A DNA stretch of 64,000 nucleotides, from positions 1 to 64,000 of the forward strand of contig JADCBP010000008.1 of the NCBI GenBank assembly GCA_020253445.1, in the 5' to 3' direction. The DNA is from Methylobacterium sp. Lineage in GTDB: Bacteria > Pseudomonadota > Alphaproteobacteria > Rhizobiales > Beijerinckiaceae. A program made the translations under genes and the position numbers. The notes beneath the pieces were generated by a model, which had not been told where the DNA came from, did not search any database, and worked only from the letters and a program-made list of their open reading frames with translations. Shown here piece after piece: positions 33,171 to 43,300 of this stretch; position 1 is the first letter of the stretch; each line of letters opens with the position of its first letter.

Positions 33171-33425
33171 ATAATCCCCCGCCACCCCCAAGGCCTGAAT
33201 CAGCCACGCTGTCGCCAGCACCACATTGTCGAACGGTTCGGGCCGGCGTGATGCGAATTGTCCGGCGGCTGGGCGTCGCGCTGCGTGCTCCCACCAAAAA
33301 AGCCATGTCGGGCAACTGGTTGAGTGGCTGAACAACAAGATCCAGCCAGCCGCACTTAAGACCGCCCTGCCACTGAGATTTTCCTCCACGCGGAGTTAGA
33401 TTCCGGCCCAGACAAGGACGGACTG

Positions 33426-33605
33426 ATGAAGCGAGCAAGGTTCACGGAAGAGCCGATCATTGCGGTTCTGAAGGAGCACGAGGCCGGGGCGAAGACCGCC
33501 GATCTCGCCGCAAAGGACGATCGGCTGCGCAACCCGGACCAGCTCCGCCGATCGCCCGTTGCTACACCCGCGCCACACGGCGTAAAAAACACGTCGAGGC
33601 TCTAA
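33426..33605 (+). pseudogene. IS3-family orfA, N-terminal fragment
   Basis: The first 32 residues (MKRARFTEEPIIAVLKEHEA followed by GAKTADLAAK) match IS3-group OrfA proteins. The frame then continues with unrelated residues to the stop at 33603. The characteristic HGIS..T.Y.W helix-turn-helix is missing, so this is a truncated remnant joined to other DNA. Confidence 0.7.
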
Positions 33606-33623
33606 TCGCCGCCGGATGACAAC

Positions 33624-33827
33624 TCAGTGGCAGGTCACTGCACGAATGAGCGCCTTCAGCTTCTTGGCATCGGAGGCCTCCATGCCGCCGAACCGCGTCC
33701 GCCATGTGTAGAAGGTCGCGTCGCTGATGCCATGCTTGCGGCAGATGTCCGCCACCGCGATCCCGGCCGCGTGCTCCTTCAAAATTCCGATGATCTGATC
33801 GTCGGAAAACCTGCTCTTCCTCATCAC
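33624..33827 (-). pseudogene. IS3-family orfA fragment, opposite orientation
   Basis: MMRKSRFSDDQIIGILKEHA, then ADICRKHGISDATFYTW and RTRFGGMEASDAKKLKAL match OrfA of an IS3-type element, but the tail (IRAVTCH) departs from the leucine-zipper end. No adjacent orfB is seen. It belongs to a different IS3 subtype than the fragment on the other strand. Confidence 0.7.
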
Positions 33828-33902
33828 TCTCCTCCTTCGTCAGGAGTCTAAGATCAGAGCGAGGGCATTTCAGGGGGGGGGGCTGCGTGAGGCAACGTCA
33901 CC

Positions 33903-33983
33903 ATGAAAGCCGCAGCAGGCCACGGAATGCTGTCGCCCGTCGAGTTCGAACGAAAGCACAAAGTCAAAGCCGAGGGCGTCTAG
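33903..33983 (+). pseudogene. IS3-family orfB C-terminal tail
   Basis: The frame MKAAAGHGMLSPVEFERKHK followed by VKAEGV and TAG matches the very end of IS3-type transposase (SPVEFE..). The catalytic domain is absent. A run of ten G (33873-33882) precedes it. With the two orfA pieces it shows that 33426-34000 is a junkyard of IS3 elements. The rest of the gap to 34171 has no gene. Confidence 0.6.
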
Positions 33984-34171
33984 AAAACTCGGGGCGGTTC
34001 AGTTCCGAACGCGCTGTCCACAAGCGCCAGCGCAAACCAACCGAGCCAGCTCTCACCGCTTGGTGCTCTTGCGCAAAAATTTCCCTTCCATGGATCGGGT
34101 TCTTTTGCTTAGGTGAAGCGAGAGGGAAGGATGATCGTTCCCCCAGCGAAATAATCAGTGAAAGAGCCTCC

Positions 34172-35374
34172 ATGAGCAGCGCGGCGAACAAACTTGATGT
34201 GGCCTCGGCCGAAAACTACCTGATGCGCTATCTGTCCATTGAGGGCGTGACCGGGCAGGAGGCCAAGATCGCTGCGGCGATCAGCGAGGATTTGCAGGCC
34301 CTGGGCGTTCCGGCATCAGCCATTCATTATGATACGGCGCACAAGCGGATTCCCGTTCCCACCGAAACCGGCAACCTGATTGTTCACCTGCCCGGAACCC
34401 GGCCGGGCCCGCGCCTGTTGTTTTCCACGCATCTGGACACGGTTCCCCTGTGTGCCGGGGCAAAACCCCGCCGCGAGGGTAACCGCATCGTGTCCGACGG
34501 CACCACGGCCCTCGGAGGCGACAACCGCACGGGATGCGCGCTGATCGTGGCGCTGGTTGAGACGCTGCTGAAACACAAGTTGCCCCACCCGCCCATATCC
34601 CTCCTCTTCACGGTGCGCGAGGAAAGCGGGCTGCACGGCGCGCGCGAATTGATCGCCTCCGATCTCAACGGAGCGGCCATGTGCTTCAACGTGGATGGCC
34701 GGCTGGCATCCGAACTCATCATCGGGGCCGTGGGCCAGGAAAACTGGGAAGTCGAGATTGTGGGCAAGGCGTCCCATGCGGGCGTGGCACCGGACAAGGG
34801 GATCTCGGCGACGCTGGTCGCAGCCATCGCCCTCGCCGAAGCGAACGCGAATGGCTGGTTCGGCAAGGTTGTCAAACCGGATGGGCATGGCACCAGCAAT
34901 GTCGGCATTTTCGGGGGCAAGAACAACACGCCTGCCGGTGATGCGACCAATGTCGTGACCGACTATGCCTATCTGAAGGGCGAGGCGCGCAGCCCCACGG
35001 AAGCTTTCGCAGCCAGCATCACCGCGGGCTTTCGCGCGGCGTTCGAAACGGCGCGCAACAAGGTGAAGGATACCGGCGGCGACATGGCCCAGGTTACCTT
35101 CACCAACAAGCCCGCCTATCCTCCGTTCAAACTCGATGAAAAAAGCCCCGCCGTGGTCCGCGCGGCCAAGGCAGTGGAAATGATCGGGCTGAAGCCGACC
35201 TTCATCTTCTCGAATGGAGGCCTTGATGCCAACTGGCTCGACAGGCACGGTATCCCGACCGTGACCATCGGCGCTGGCCAGTATGACATCCATACCATCA
35301 AGGAGTATGTTGACCTGCCCGAATATGCGCAGGGCTGCCGACTGGCAATTGTGCTGGCAACAATGGAAGCCTGA
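34172..35374 (+). CDS. M20-family metallopeptidase (peptidase T-like)
   Basis: 400 residues from ATG 34172, 11 bases after GAAAGAG; the frame open upstream includes IS debris. Landmarks of M20 zinc peptidases are STHLDTVP (metal His/Asp), LGGDNRTGCA (bridging Asp), VREESGLHGA (catalytic Glu pair) and the C-terminal GGLDANWL with the last histidine near DIHT. Cytoplasmic; it removes residues from small peptides. It is close to the SLC13 permease and a few genes from AbgT, suggesting uptake and breakdown of peptides or amidated amino acids, although the substrate is not determined. Confidence 0.85.
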   Translation: MSSAANKLDVASAENYLMRYLSIEGVTGQEAKIAAAISEDLQALGVPASAIHYDTAHKRIPVPTETGNLIVHLPGTRPGPRLLFSTHLDTVPLCAGAKPRREGNRIVSDGTTALGGDNRTGCALIVALVETLLKHKLPHPPISLLFTVREESGLHGARELIASDLNGAAMCFNVDGRLASELIIGAVGQENWEVEIVGKASHAGVAPDKGISATLVAAIALAEANANGWFGKVVKPDGHGTSNVGIFGGKNNTPAGDATNVVTDYAYLKGEARSPTEAFAASITAGFRAAFETARNKVKDTGGDMAQVTFTNKPAYPPFKLDEKSPAVVRAAKAVEMIGLKPTFIFSNGGLDANWLDRHGIPTVTIGAGQYDIHTIKEYVDLPEYAQGCRLAIVLATMEA

Positions 35375-35607
35375 GCATAGACGCGGTTTGCGCCTGCACC
35401 TGCGGCGATCCGACATCGAGAGCCTGCCCTTGTGGGACTGGTCTCTCGGCTGATCGGTTCCGAATGAACCCTTTGAGTGGGCGAGGCCTGCTCAGCCAAA
35501 CCGGCGGCGGATCCCTCAGCTTTCCGGCTGGGTCTCGATCCGAAGCCGCGTTGTTGTTTCAAGCGGTAGCCGACCTTGATGTTCGAAATTAGACAACGGA
35601 GATCAGC

Positions 35608-37422
35608 GTGAGCGATATTACCATTATTGGTCTCATCATTGCCGTCGTGATCGTCTTGTTCGTGACGAATCGTGTCCCGGTCGTGATCGTCGCCATGCTC
35701 ACGCCTCTGGCCTTGTGGGCAACGGGCGTGCTCTCCCTGCAGCAGGTGTTGGCCGGATTTGGCGATCCTGCGGTGATCTTCATCGCGACGCTGTTTATCG
35801 TGAGTGAGGGCCTGGAGCAGACCGGCGTGACGGCCTGGGCGGGCAAGCTCCTGATTTCCAAAGCCGGAGAGGACAGCCGCACCCGTCTTTTGCTTCTTAC
35901 GATGATACTCGTCGCGCTGCTGACGGCGCTGATCAGCGTCAACGGGGCCGTCGCGGCGCTTCTGCCGGTTGTGGTGGTGATGGCCGTGCGGCTCAAGCGT
36001 GCGCCCTCGCAACTTCTGATGCCGTTGGTTTTTGCCGCGCATGCCGGATCGATGCTGGCGCTGACCGGAACGCCAGTCAACGTTCTGGTCTCGAATGCCG
36101 CCGTAGATGCCGGGATGGCCCGCTTGGGTTTCTTCGAATTCGCGATTGCAGGTATCCCGTTGCTGGCCGGCACGATGGCCATCATCATCCTGTTTGGCCA
36201 GAAACTTCTTCCTGAGACCGCAGGCGCCAGCATGCCCTCGGATTTCAGCAAGCATGCCCGGACACTGGTGGAGCAATATGGCCTTTCGGGCGGGTTGTTT
36301 CAGGTTCGGGTCAAGGAAAAGTCGCCGCTCATCGGTCAGAGTGCGGCTGACATCGACATGTCCGGTTTCGGCAGCCTGAGATTGTCCGGATCGCAGGATG
36401 CTACCGGCGCAACGCCCCTGAAGCGCGCGACGCTTCAGGCCGGCGACCTTCTGTTTCTGCGTGGCAGCGCCGAGGAGGCGTCGGATTTTGCGAGCGCCAA
36501 CCTTCTGGGCTTTCGTGACGATGACAAATCGGAGGGGGTCGAACAGGTCCTGTTCAACCGCAATTCCGGGCTAGCGGAGGTGATGATCCCGCCGCGCTCC
36601 GCGCTGATCGGCCAAACCGTCTTTCCAGGAATGGTCACCGAAAGTGGCGATCTTCTCATCATCGCGGTGCAGCGCCCTGGTGAAGATGTCGGCAACGGCC
36701 ATGTGAAACTGCAGGCGGGCGACACCTTGCTTCTCCAGGGCACGTGGAAAGCGCTCGACATCAACCTCGCCGACCCGGATGTTCTCGTGGTCAATTCGCC
36801 CGAACTCGTTCGACGCCAGGCCGTTCCGATGGGTGCCGGTGCCAAACAGGCCGTGGTGATCCTGCTGGTCATGGTGGTGCTACTGGCTACCGGCATCGTG
36901 CCGCCTGCGATTGCCGGCCTGCTGGCTGCCGGGGCGCTGATCATGACCAACGTCCTGAGTGTCGAGCAATCCTATCGCGCGATCGGCTGGACCACCGTCA
37001 TTCTGGTTGCGGCCATGATGCCCCTTTCGACGGCAATGGTGGAAACCGGAGCGGCCAAGCTGATCGCCGAGCATCTTGTTTCGCTCGTTGGAGGTGCCGG
37101 TCCTTATGCGTTGCTTGCGGGATTGTTTGTGCTGACGGCGATCATGGGGCAGTTGATCAGCAATACCGCGACAGCTTTGATTGTCATTCCGATCGGAGTG
37201 GCCGCTGCCAAGAGCATGGGTCTCAACCCGCAGCCGGTTCTCATGTGCGTTGGCATTGCCGCCGCCGGTGCATTCCTGACGCCGATTGCTACTCCGACAA
37301 ACCTGATGGTCATGGGGCCGGGCGGCTACAAGTTTGGCGATTACTGGAAGCTTGGATTGCCGCTGCTGATCTGGTTCTTCGTGGTTTCCGTGTTTTTCGT
37401 GCCGATGATCTGGCGGTTCTGA
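35608..37422 (+). CDS. SLC13-family permease with two TrkA_C domains
   Basis: 604 residues. About ten to twelve membrane segments flank a soluble centre. The N-terminal half shows LTPLALWATGVLSLQQVLAG, then NGAVAALLPVVVVMAVRL and LTGTPVNVLVSNAA; the C-terminal half has GQLISNTATALIVIPIG and TPIATPTNLMVMGPGGY. The paired S/T-N-T/P motifs are typical of DASS carriers. Residues about 210-390 are two TrkA_C (RCK_C) domains, probably regulatory. It likely carries dicarboxylate, sulfate or a related anion with sodium. ATG? The start used is GTG at 35608, preceded by GGAGATCA. Confidence 0.85.
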   Translation: MSDITIIGLIIAVVIVLFVTNRVPVVIVAMLTPLALWATGVLSLQQVLAGFGDPAVIFIATLFIVSEGLEQTGVTAWAGKLLISKAGEDSRTRLLLLTMILVALLTALISVNGAVAALLPVVVVMAVRLKRAPSQLLMPLVFAAHAGSMLALTGTPVNVLVSNAAVDAGMARLGFFEFAIAGIPLLAGTMAIIILFGQKLLPETAGASMPSDFSKHARTLVEQYGLSGGLFQVRVKEKSPLIGQSAADIDMSGFGSLRLSGSQDATGATPLKRATLQAGDLLFLRGSAEEASDFASANLLGFRDDDKSEGVEQVLFNRNSGLAEVMIPPRSALIGQTVFPGMVTESGDLLIIAVQRPGEDVGNGHVKLQAGDTLLLQGTWKALDINLADPDVLVVNSPELVRRQAVPMGAGAKQAVVILLVMVVLLATGIVPPAIAGLLAAGALIMTNVLSVEQSYRAIGWTTVILVAAMMPLSTAMVETGAAKLIAEHLVSLVGGAGPYALLAGLFVLTAIMGQLISNTATALIVIPIGVAAAKSMGLNPQPVLMCVGIAAAGAFLTPIATPTNLMVMGPGGYKFGDYWKLGLPLLIWFFVVSVFFVPMIWRF

Positions 37423-37451
37423 GTAGGCGTCTCGTTCGGGAGAGTTGGGAA

Positions 37452-38669
37452 GTGGCAGTCAAGCGTGACCATGTCCGCCCGAACGGGAAGCTATTCGTCG
37501 GATTCTTCCTTCCGACAATCGCGGCGCCTCGCTGCATACAGCCTGCCGGGCTGCTCGTGCTTGTGCTGCTGCTTTTCGCTGTCGCGGGCTGCTCGTCCAT
37601 TCCGCGCGGAATGCTGGCGCCGGTTGCGGTTCCGCCAGGCACATCGCGCATTGACATGCTTGCGGTGACAACCCGTTCGCTTTCGACCGAACCGGCCGAA
37701 ATGTTCAACGGAGACCGGGGCGAGGGCGTTTCACTGAGCCGGATCGTCGTCTCGATCCCTCCCGATCGGGAGGTGGGAACCATCCAGTGGCCGCAGACGG
37801 TTCCCGGAAATCCGGCAACCGATTTTGTGGTGGCCTCGGCCGAGCCGATGAAGCGTGAGCAGGTGGGCGCCTGGTTCAGGTCGCGAAGCGGCAAGGCTCG
37901 ACGCGCGTTCATTTATGTCCATGGCTTCAATACTCCCTTCGATCGGGCTGTCGTTCGCTTTGCACAGTTGGTGCAGGATACCGATGCCGATGCCGCTCCC
38001 ATCCTCTTCTCATGGCCATCCCGCGGCAAGCTGCTGGATTACAAGAGGGATTTCGATAACGCGACCTATTCGCGTAATGACCTTGCAGAACTGCTGAAGA
38101 TTGCTGCTTCAAGCCCGAATGTGAGCGAGATTGTTCTGCTCGCCCATTCGATGGGAAGCTGGGTCGCCGTGGAGGCTGTCAAGCAGTTCGCCCTCACCAA
38201 TGGTCATGTGCCGGCGAAGTTTCGCAATCTGATCCTGGCGTCGCCCGATCTGGATGTCGGCATCTTCCGGCGCCAGGTCGAGGCGATGGGCCGCCAGCAT
38301 CCGGAGATCACGATCTTCGTTTCCCAGGAGGATCGGGCGCTCCAGTTATCGAGGTTTATTGCACGCGCCGGAACAAGGCTGGGTGCCATCAATGCCCAAG
38401 CCGATGACTATAAAAGTCAACTCAAGAACATAAAGAATGTCACGGTGGTGGATGTCACTGCTTTGCGCTCCGGTGACGGGGTCAACCACAGCATTTATGC
38501 TTCCAGCCCGAAGGTCGTTCAACTGATTGGCAGTCGCCTGATCTCGGGAGAGCTCGACACGGATGCGGAGGCAACCGGAGTTTTCTCAATCGGCGACCGG
38601 ATTGGGTCGGCGGCTCGTCTGATTGTGGCATCACCGACTTTGGTGCTCGATGCCGCGACGCCATGGTGA
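37452..38669 (+). CDS. Alpha/beta hydrolase lipoprotein (DUF900-type esterase)
   Basis: 405 residues from GTG 37452, 29 bases after the SLC13 stop and after GGGAGAG. The hydrophobic segment LLVLVLLLFAVAGCSS carries a lipobox with Cys47, so the enzyme is probably anchored to a membrane. The DUF900 fold shows FIYVHGFNTPFD (oxyanion region), FSWPSRGKLLDY and the nucleophile elbow LLAHSMGSW. The acidic member is probably in ASPDLDVGIF, and the histidine in GVNHSIY. The N-terminal n-region is long, so a later start is possible. The end overlaps the HdeD gene by seven bases. Confidence 0.78.
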   Translation: MAVKRDHVRPNGKLFVGFFLPTIAAPRCIQPAGLLVLVLLLFAVAGCSSIPRGMLAPVAVPPGTSRIDMLAVTTRSLSTEPAEMFNGDRGEGVSLSRIVVSIPPDREVGTIQWPQTVPGNPATDFVVASAEPMKREQVGAWFRSRSGKARRAFIYVHGFNTPFDRAVVRFAQLVQDTDADAAPILFSWPSRGKLLDYKRDFDNATYSRNDLAELLKIAASSPNVSEIVLLAHSMGSWVAVEAVKQFALTNGHVPAKFRNLILASPDLDVGIFRRQVEAMGRQHPEITIFVSQEDRALQLSRFIARAGTRLGAINAQADDYKSQLKNIKNVTVVDVTALRSGDGVNHSIYASSPKVVQLIGSRLISGELDTDAEATGVFSIGDRIGSAARLIVASPTLVLDAATPW

Positions 38670-39268
38670 ACCCAATGGAAAAAAACATGAAAGATCAAGG
38701 CAAGGACATTGCCAAATCTTCTGGCTCCGCCGGGGAAGGCCGGAAATGGCTCAGCTTTGTGCTCACGGGCGCTCTGCTGATGGCATTCGGCATTGGCGCG
38801 GTTCTGGCTCCGGCTGTTTCGAATGTCGCGACAAGCACCGTGTTTGGCCTGCTGCTGGCCCTTGCGGGGGTGACCTGTGTTGTCCAGGCGTTGATGGTGA
38901 AAGAGACGAGGGGGGTGAACTGGCAGCTCTTGCTGGGTGCTACGGAGGTTGTGGGCGGGATTTTCATCATGCTGAGCCCACTCAAGGGCGCGGCAGCCAT
39001 CACGCTCATCCTTGCCATCGTGATTGGTGGCCTTGGGCTGACGCAGGCCGGTCTGGCGTTGCGTTTGCGGCCTGCGGCAGGTTGGGGATGGCTGATGCTG
39101 GCCAGTTTCGCCTCGCTTTTGATCGCCGTTGTACTGGTCTTGCGATTTCCGTTCAGCGTCACCGAATACCCGGGTGTCATGGCCGGGATATCGCTGATTT
39201 TCGGCGGCCTGGCTTACGTGATGCTTGGGCTCGCGCGGCGCAAATCCATGCCGAAGGTGACACCATGA
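38663..39268 (+). CDS. HdeD-family membrane protein (DUF308)
   Basis: 201 residues with a charged N-terminus and six hydrophobic segments in pairs, as in HdeD-like acid-resistance proteins: WLSFVLTGALLMAFGIGAVL, then VFGLLLALAGVTCVVQALMV and later repeats. A precise role is not known. The ATG at 38663 overlaps the previous gene, and its stop overlaps the next (ATGA), so it is in a tightly coupled operon. A second start at 38675 (MEKNMKDQ) is possible. Confidence 0.8.
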   Translation: MVNPMEKNMKDQGKDIAKSSGSAGEGRKWLSFVLTGALLMAFGIGAVLAPAVSNVATSTVFGLLLALAGVTCVVQALMVKETRGVNWQLLLGATEVVGGIFIMLSPLKGAAAITLILAIVIGGLGLTQAGLALRLRPAAGWGWLMLASFASLLIAVVLVLRFPFSVTEYPGVMAGISLIFGGLAYVMLGLARRKSMPKVTP

Positions 39269-40377
39269 ACCGTTTGACGCGCATTGAAAAACCTCTGGTC
39301 AAAATGCGCGCAGCATGGGCAGCATGTCTGCTTGCCGTGTTCCTGTCGGGTTGCAAGCCGGCGGAGGAGGTGAAATCGACGCCGGTCAGGCCCGTGCGCA
39401 CCCTCGTTGTGGAGCTTGCGGAAAACCCGGCTGCGACCAGCTTCACCGGCAGAATCGAGGCGCAGGAACAGCCGTCCCTGTCCTTCCGGATCGGGGGACG
39501 CATGGCCGAACGTCGCGTTGCGGTCGGCACAAGGGTCATGGCGGGCGATGTTGTTGCCCAGCTTGATTCAGAGAACGAGTTGAATGCACTCCGTTCAAGC
39601 CAGGCAGCCCTGGCATCCGCCGAAAGCAGCTTTCGGCAGGCTGACGGCCATTATCAGCGTCAGAGCAGGTTGCGTGACCGCGGCGTGACATCGGAAGCCG
39701 ATTTCGAGGACGCCCAGCAGAGCCGCAAGACAGCAAGTGCGCGTGTCGATGCGGCGGTTGCGCAACTCCGGACCGCTGAAAACGTCGTGAGCTTCACCAC
39801 GCTGAAGGCTGACGGAGAGGGCATTGTGACGGCGGTCGGTGCCGAGCCCGGCGAGGTGGTCGCAGCAGGCCGGATGATCGTGAGACTGGCCCGCGAGGGG
39901 GGGCAGGATGCGGTTTTCGACGTTCCGGCCGATATCGTGAAATCTTATCCGGAAAACCTGGTTGTTTGGGTTGCCTTGTCCAGCGACCCTTCGGTTCGCA
40001 TTGCCGGTCGCATTCGGGAGGTTTCTCCGAAGGCCGACCCTGTCACGCGGACCTTCCGCATCCGGGTTGGGCTGGTCAAGCCGCCGCAATCATTCAGGCT
40101 CGGCGCGACGGTGATCGCTACAGTCGCCGAGGCGAGCCAGGCGGCGATCGCGATCCCTGCAACGGCTCTGATCACCCGCGAGCGCAGCCCGACCGTCTGG
40201 GTTGTTGACCCCCAGACCAGGACTGTCGCCAAGCGGCTCATCGAGATCCAGCGTTCGGATCAGGCCTTGGCTGTCGTTTCCAAGGGATTGGCGCCGGGCG
40301 ACATTGTCGTCACGGCCGGTGCCGACCTGCTGGGTCCGGGCCAGAAAATTCGATTGATGGGAACGGAGTTCCAATGA
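39265..40377 (+). CDS. RND efflux periplasmic adaptor, first copy
   Basis: 370 residues from ATG 39265 (ATGA overlap). A lipobox LSGC gives Cys30. The barrel-sandwich domain is seen in LSFRIGGRMAERRVAVGTRV and VVAQLDSENE; the helical hairpin follows (LRSSQAALASAESSFRQADG ... EADFEDAQQSRK). Membrane-proximal and beta-barrel parts follow with VTRTFRIRVGL. It links the RND pump to an outer membrane channel. A second adaptor lies beyond the pump gene; the two share layout but differ in sequence. Confidence 0.9.
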   Translation: MNRLTRIEKPLVKMRAAWAACLLAVFLSGCKPAEEVKSTPVRPVRTLVVELAENPAATSFTGRIEAQEQPSLSFRIGGRMAERRVAVGTRVMAGDVVAQLDSENELNALRSSQAALASAESSFRQADGHYQRQSRLRDRGVTSEADFEDAQQSRKTASARVDAAVAQLRTAENVVSFTTLKADGEGIVTAVGAEPGEVVAAGRMIVRLAREGGQDAVFDVPADIVKSYPENLVVWVALSSDPSVRIAGRIREVSPKADPVTRTFRIRVGLVKPPQSFRLGATVIATVAEASQAAIAIPATALITRERSPTVWVVDPQTRTVAKRLIEIQRSDQALAVVSKGLAPGDIVVTAGADLLGPGQKIRLMGTEFQ

Positions 40378-43300
40378 TCCCGAATCTGTCCGATTGGGCC
40401 CTGAGGCATCGTTCCGTCGTCATCTATCTGATGATCGTGGCGATGGCTGCCGGCCTTTTGAGCTTTTACCGGCTTGGCCGCAACGAGGATCCGTCCTTTG
40501 TCATCAAGACGATGGTTGTCGTTGCGGCCTGGCCGGGCGCGACCATGGCCGATACGCTCAAGCAGGTGACGGAGCGCATTGAGCGGCAACTGGAGGAGAC
40601 GCCGGATCTGGATTTCGTGCGCAGCACGACCATTCCGGGCATGACGACGATTTTCGTGAACCTGAAATCATCGGTGACCGGAAACCAGGTCCCGGAGCGC
40701 TGGCAGAAGGTGCGCAACCTGGTCGGCGATATGCGTCACACCTTGCCTGCTGGCGTCGTCGGACCCTTTTTCAACGACCGCTTTGGCGACACCTTCGGGA
40801 TCATTTACGGCTTCACGGCGGACGGCTTCTCCCATCGCGAGTTGCGTGACTATGTCACCGACGTCCGGTCTGCGCTTCTGGGCGTGAACGATGTGACGAA
40901 GATCGAGACAATCGGTGAGCAGGACGAGCGTATCTTCGTCGAGTTCTCGCTGGTTGAACTTTCCAATCTGGGCATCGACAGGGCCGCGCTGATCGCCGCG
41001 ATTCAGGCCCAGAATGCTGTCCGTCCGTCGGGAAACATCGAAACCACCGCGGAAACCATCACATTGAGGGTTTCGGGAGCCTTCGAATCCGAGGCTGACC
41101 TGCGCGAGGTGAATTTTGCCGTGGGTGACCGGATGATCAGGCTTGCCGACATCGCAACGGTGCGTCGCGGCTTTGTCGATCCGCCGCGCCCGATGTTCAG
41201 GGTCAATGGCCGCGAGGCGATCGGGCTGGGCATTGCCATGCGCGATGGCGGCGACATCCTGGCGCTTGGAAAAAACATCCGCGCGAAGATGGATGAACTC
41301 ACAACCAACCTGCCGGTGGGGATCGAGGCGCGGATCGTGGCGGATCAGTCTGTCGTTGTCGACGAGGCCGTCGCGGATTTCATGTCTTCGCTGCTGCAAT
41401 CCATCGCCATCATTCTGGTGATCAGCTTCATCTCCCTTGGCGTGAGGCCTGGCCTGGTGATCGCCATGTCCATTCCACTGACCCTGGCGGTGGTGTTTTC
41501 GATCATGGATATCATGGCGATCGACATGCAGCGCGTGTCGCTGGGGGCGCTGATCATCGCACTGGCCTTGCTGGTCGACGATGCCATGACCACCACGGAT
41601 GCGATGATTTCCCGACTGGCGGCGGGCGAAGACAAGATGACGGCTGGCACATACGCCTTCAGTCGTTATGGAATGGCCATGATGGCAGGCACGCTGGTAA
41701 CGATCGCCGGGTTTGTGCCGATCGGTTTTGCCGCGAGCAGCGCTGGCGAATACACATTCTCCTTGTTCGCGGTGGTCAGCATCTCGCTGATTGTTTCATG
41801 GTTCGTGGCGGTCGTGTTTTCTCCTGTCCTCGGGGTCGCGCTGCTGCGGGCGCCCAAGGCAAGTCAGGCCGGGTCGGAATCGACGGGTGGTCTTCTGGGA
41901 GCTTTCAGGCGGATTCTGGGCATTGCCGTTTCCGGCAGCTGGCTCACCATTGGCGCGACGGTCGGTGCCTTCGTTCTTTCGATCATGGCCTTGCCATTGA
42001 TCCCAAAGCAGTTTTTTCCTTCATCGGACCGGCCCGAGCTGCTGGTTGATCTTCGGCTTCCGTTGAATTCGTCAATCTTCGCCAGTGAGTCCGCTGCCAA
42101 GCGCCTGGATGCACTTTTGAAAGATGATCCGGATGTCGAACGCTGGAGCACCTATGTCGGACGCGGAGCGATCCGCTTTTATCTTCCGCTGAATGCGCAG
42201 TTGGCGAATGACTTCTTCAGTCAGGCCGTGGTCGTCACCAAGGGGCTTGAGGCCCGCAAGCGGGTTGCCGACAAGCTTGAAATTGCCTTGGCGCGGGATT
42301 TTCCGAATGCCATCACCCGGATCTCTCCTCTGGAACTCGGCCCACCCGTCGGTTGGCCTTTGCAATATCGCGTCAGCGGGCCAGACCTTGCCGAGGTGAG
42401 AGCCATCGCCTTGAAACTGGCCCAGGTCATTGCCGCAAATCCCAAGGCCGTTCAGGTCAACTATGATTGGATCGAGCCGACGCGTGAATTGCGCCTGACC
42501 GTTGATCAGGACGAAGCGCGGCGTCTCGGGCTCAGCTCACAGGCTCTGTCTTCGATCCTGAGCACGGCGGTGTCGGGAATGCCGGTCACCCAGGTGCGTG
42601 ACGATACATATCTGGTGGATGTGGTCCTGCGCGCCCGTGACGAAGAACGCGTGTCGCTCGACACCATCCGGACCATGCAGATTGCCCTGCCGGGCGGCCG
42701 CTCCGTTCCGCTTTCGCAATTTGTGAGCTTTAGCTACGAGCAGGGAGAGCCTCTGGTATGGCGTCGAAGCCGGGTTCCCACGCTCACCGTGCAAGCCGAC
42801 CTCAAGCCGGGCATTCTGCCCGAAACAGTGGTCAGCGAACTTGCGCCCGCCATTGCGAAACTGACCCAAGAACTGAGGCCACCCTACACCATCGCGCTCG
42901 GCGGCACGGTTGAGGAAAGCGCCAGATCGCAGGCATCCGTCGTTGCCGTCGTGCCAGTGATGATCCTCATCATGCTCACGGTGCTGATGTTCCAGCTTCA
43001 GGGCTTTGCGAGACTCGTCCTCGTTCTGAGCATTGCGCCGCTGGGGATCATCGGCGTTGTCGCGGCTCTGCTGCTTTCAGGCAAGCCGCTCGGATTTGTT
43101 GCCTTGCTCGGTATTCTGGCCCTCCTTGGCATCATCACGAAGAACGCCGTGATCCTGATTGGCCAGATCGAAGCGGAACTGGCCGCGGGCAAGACCGTCA
43201 GGCAGGCCTCCATTGATGCCAGCGTTTCGCGCTTTCGGCCCATCATGCTGACAGCCGTGTCAACGATCCTTGGCATGATCCCGATTGCGCCGACGATCTT

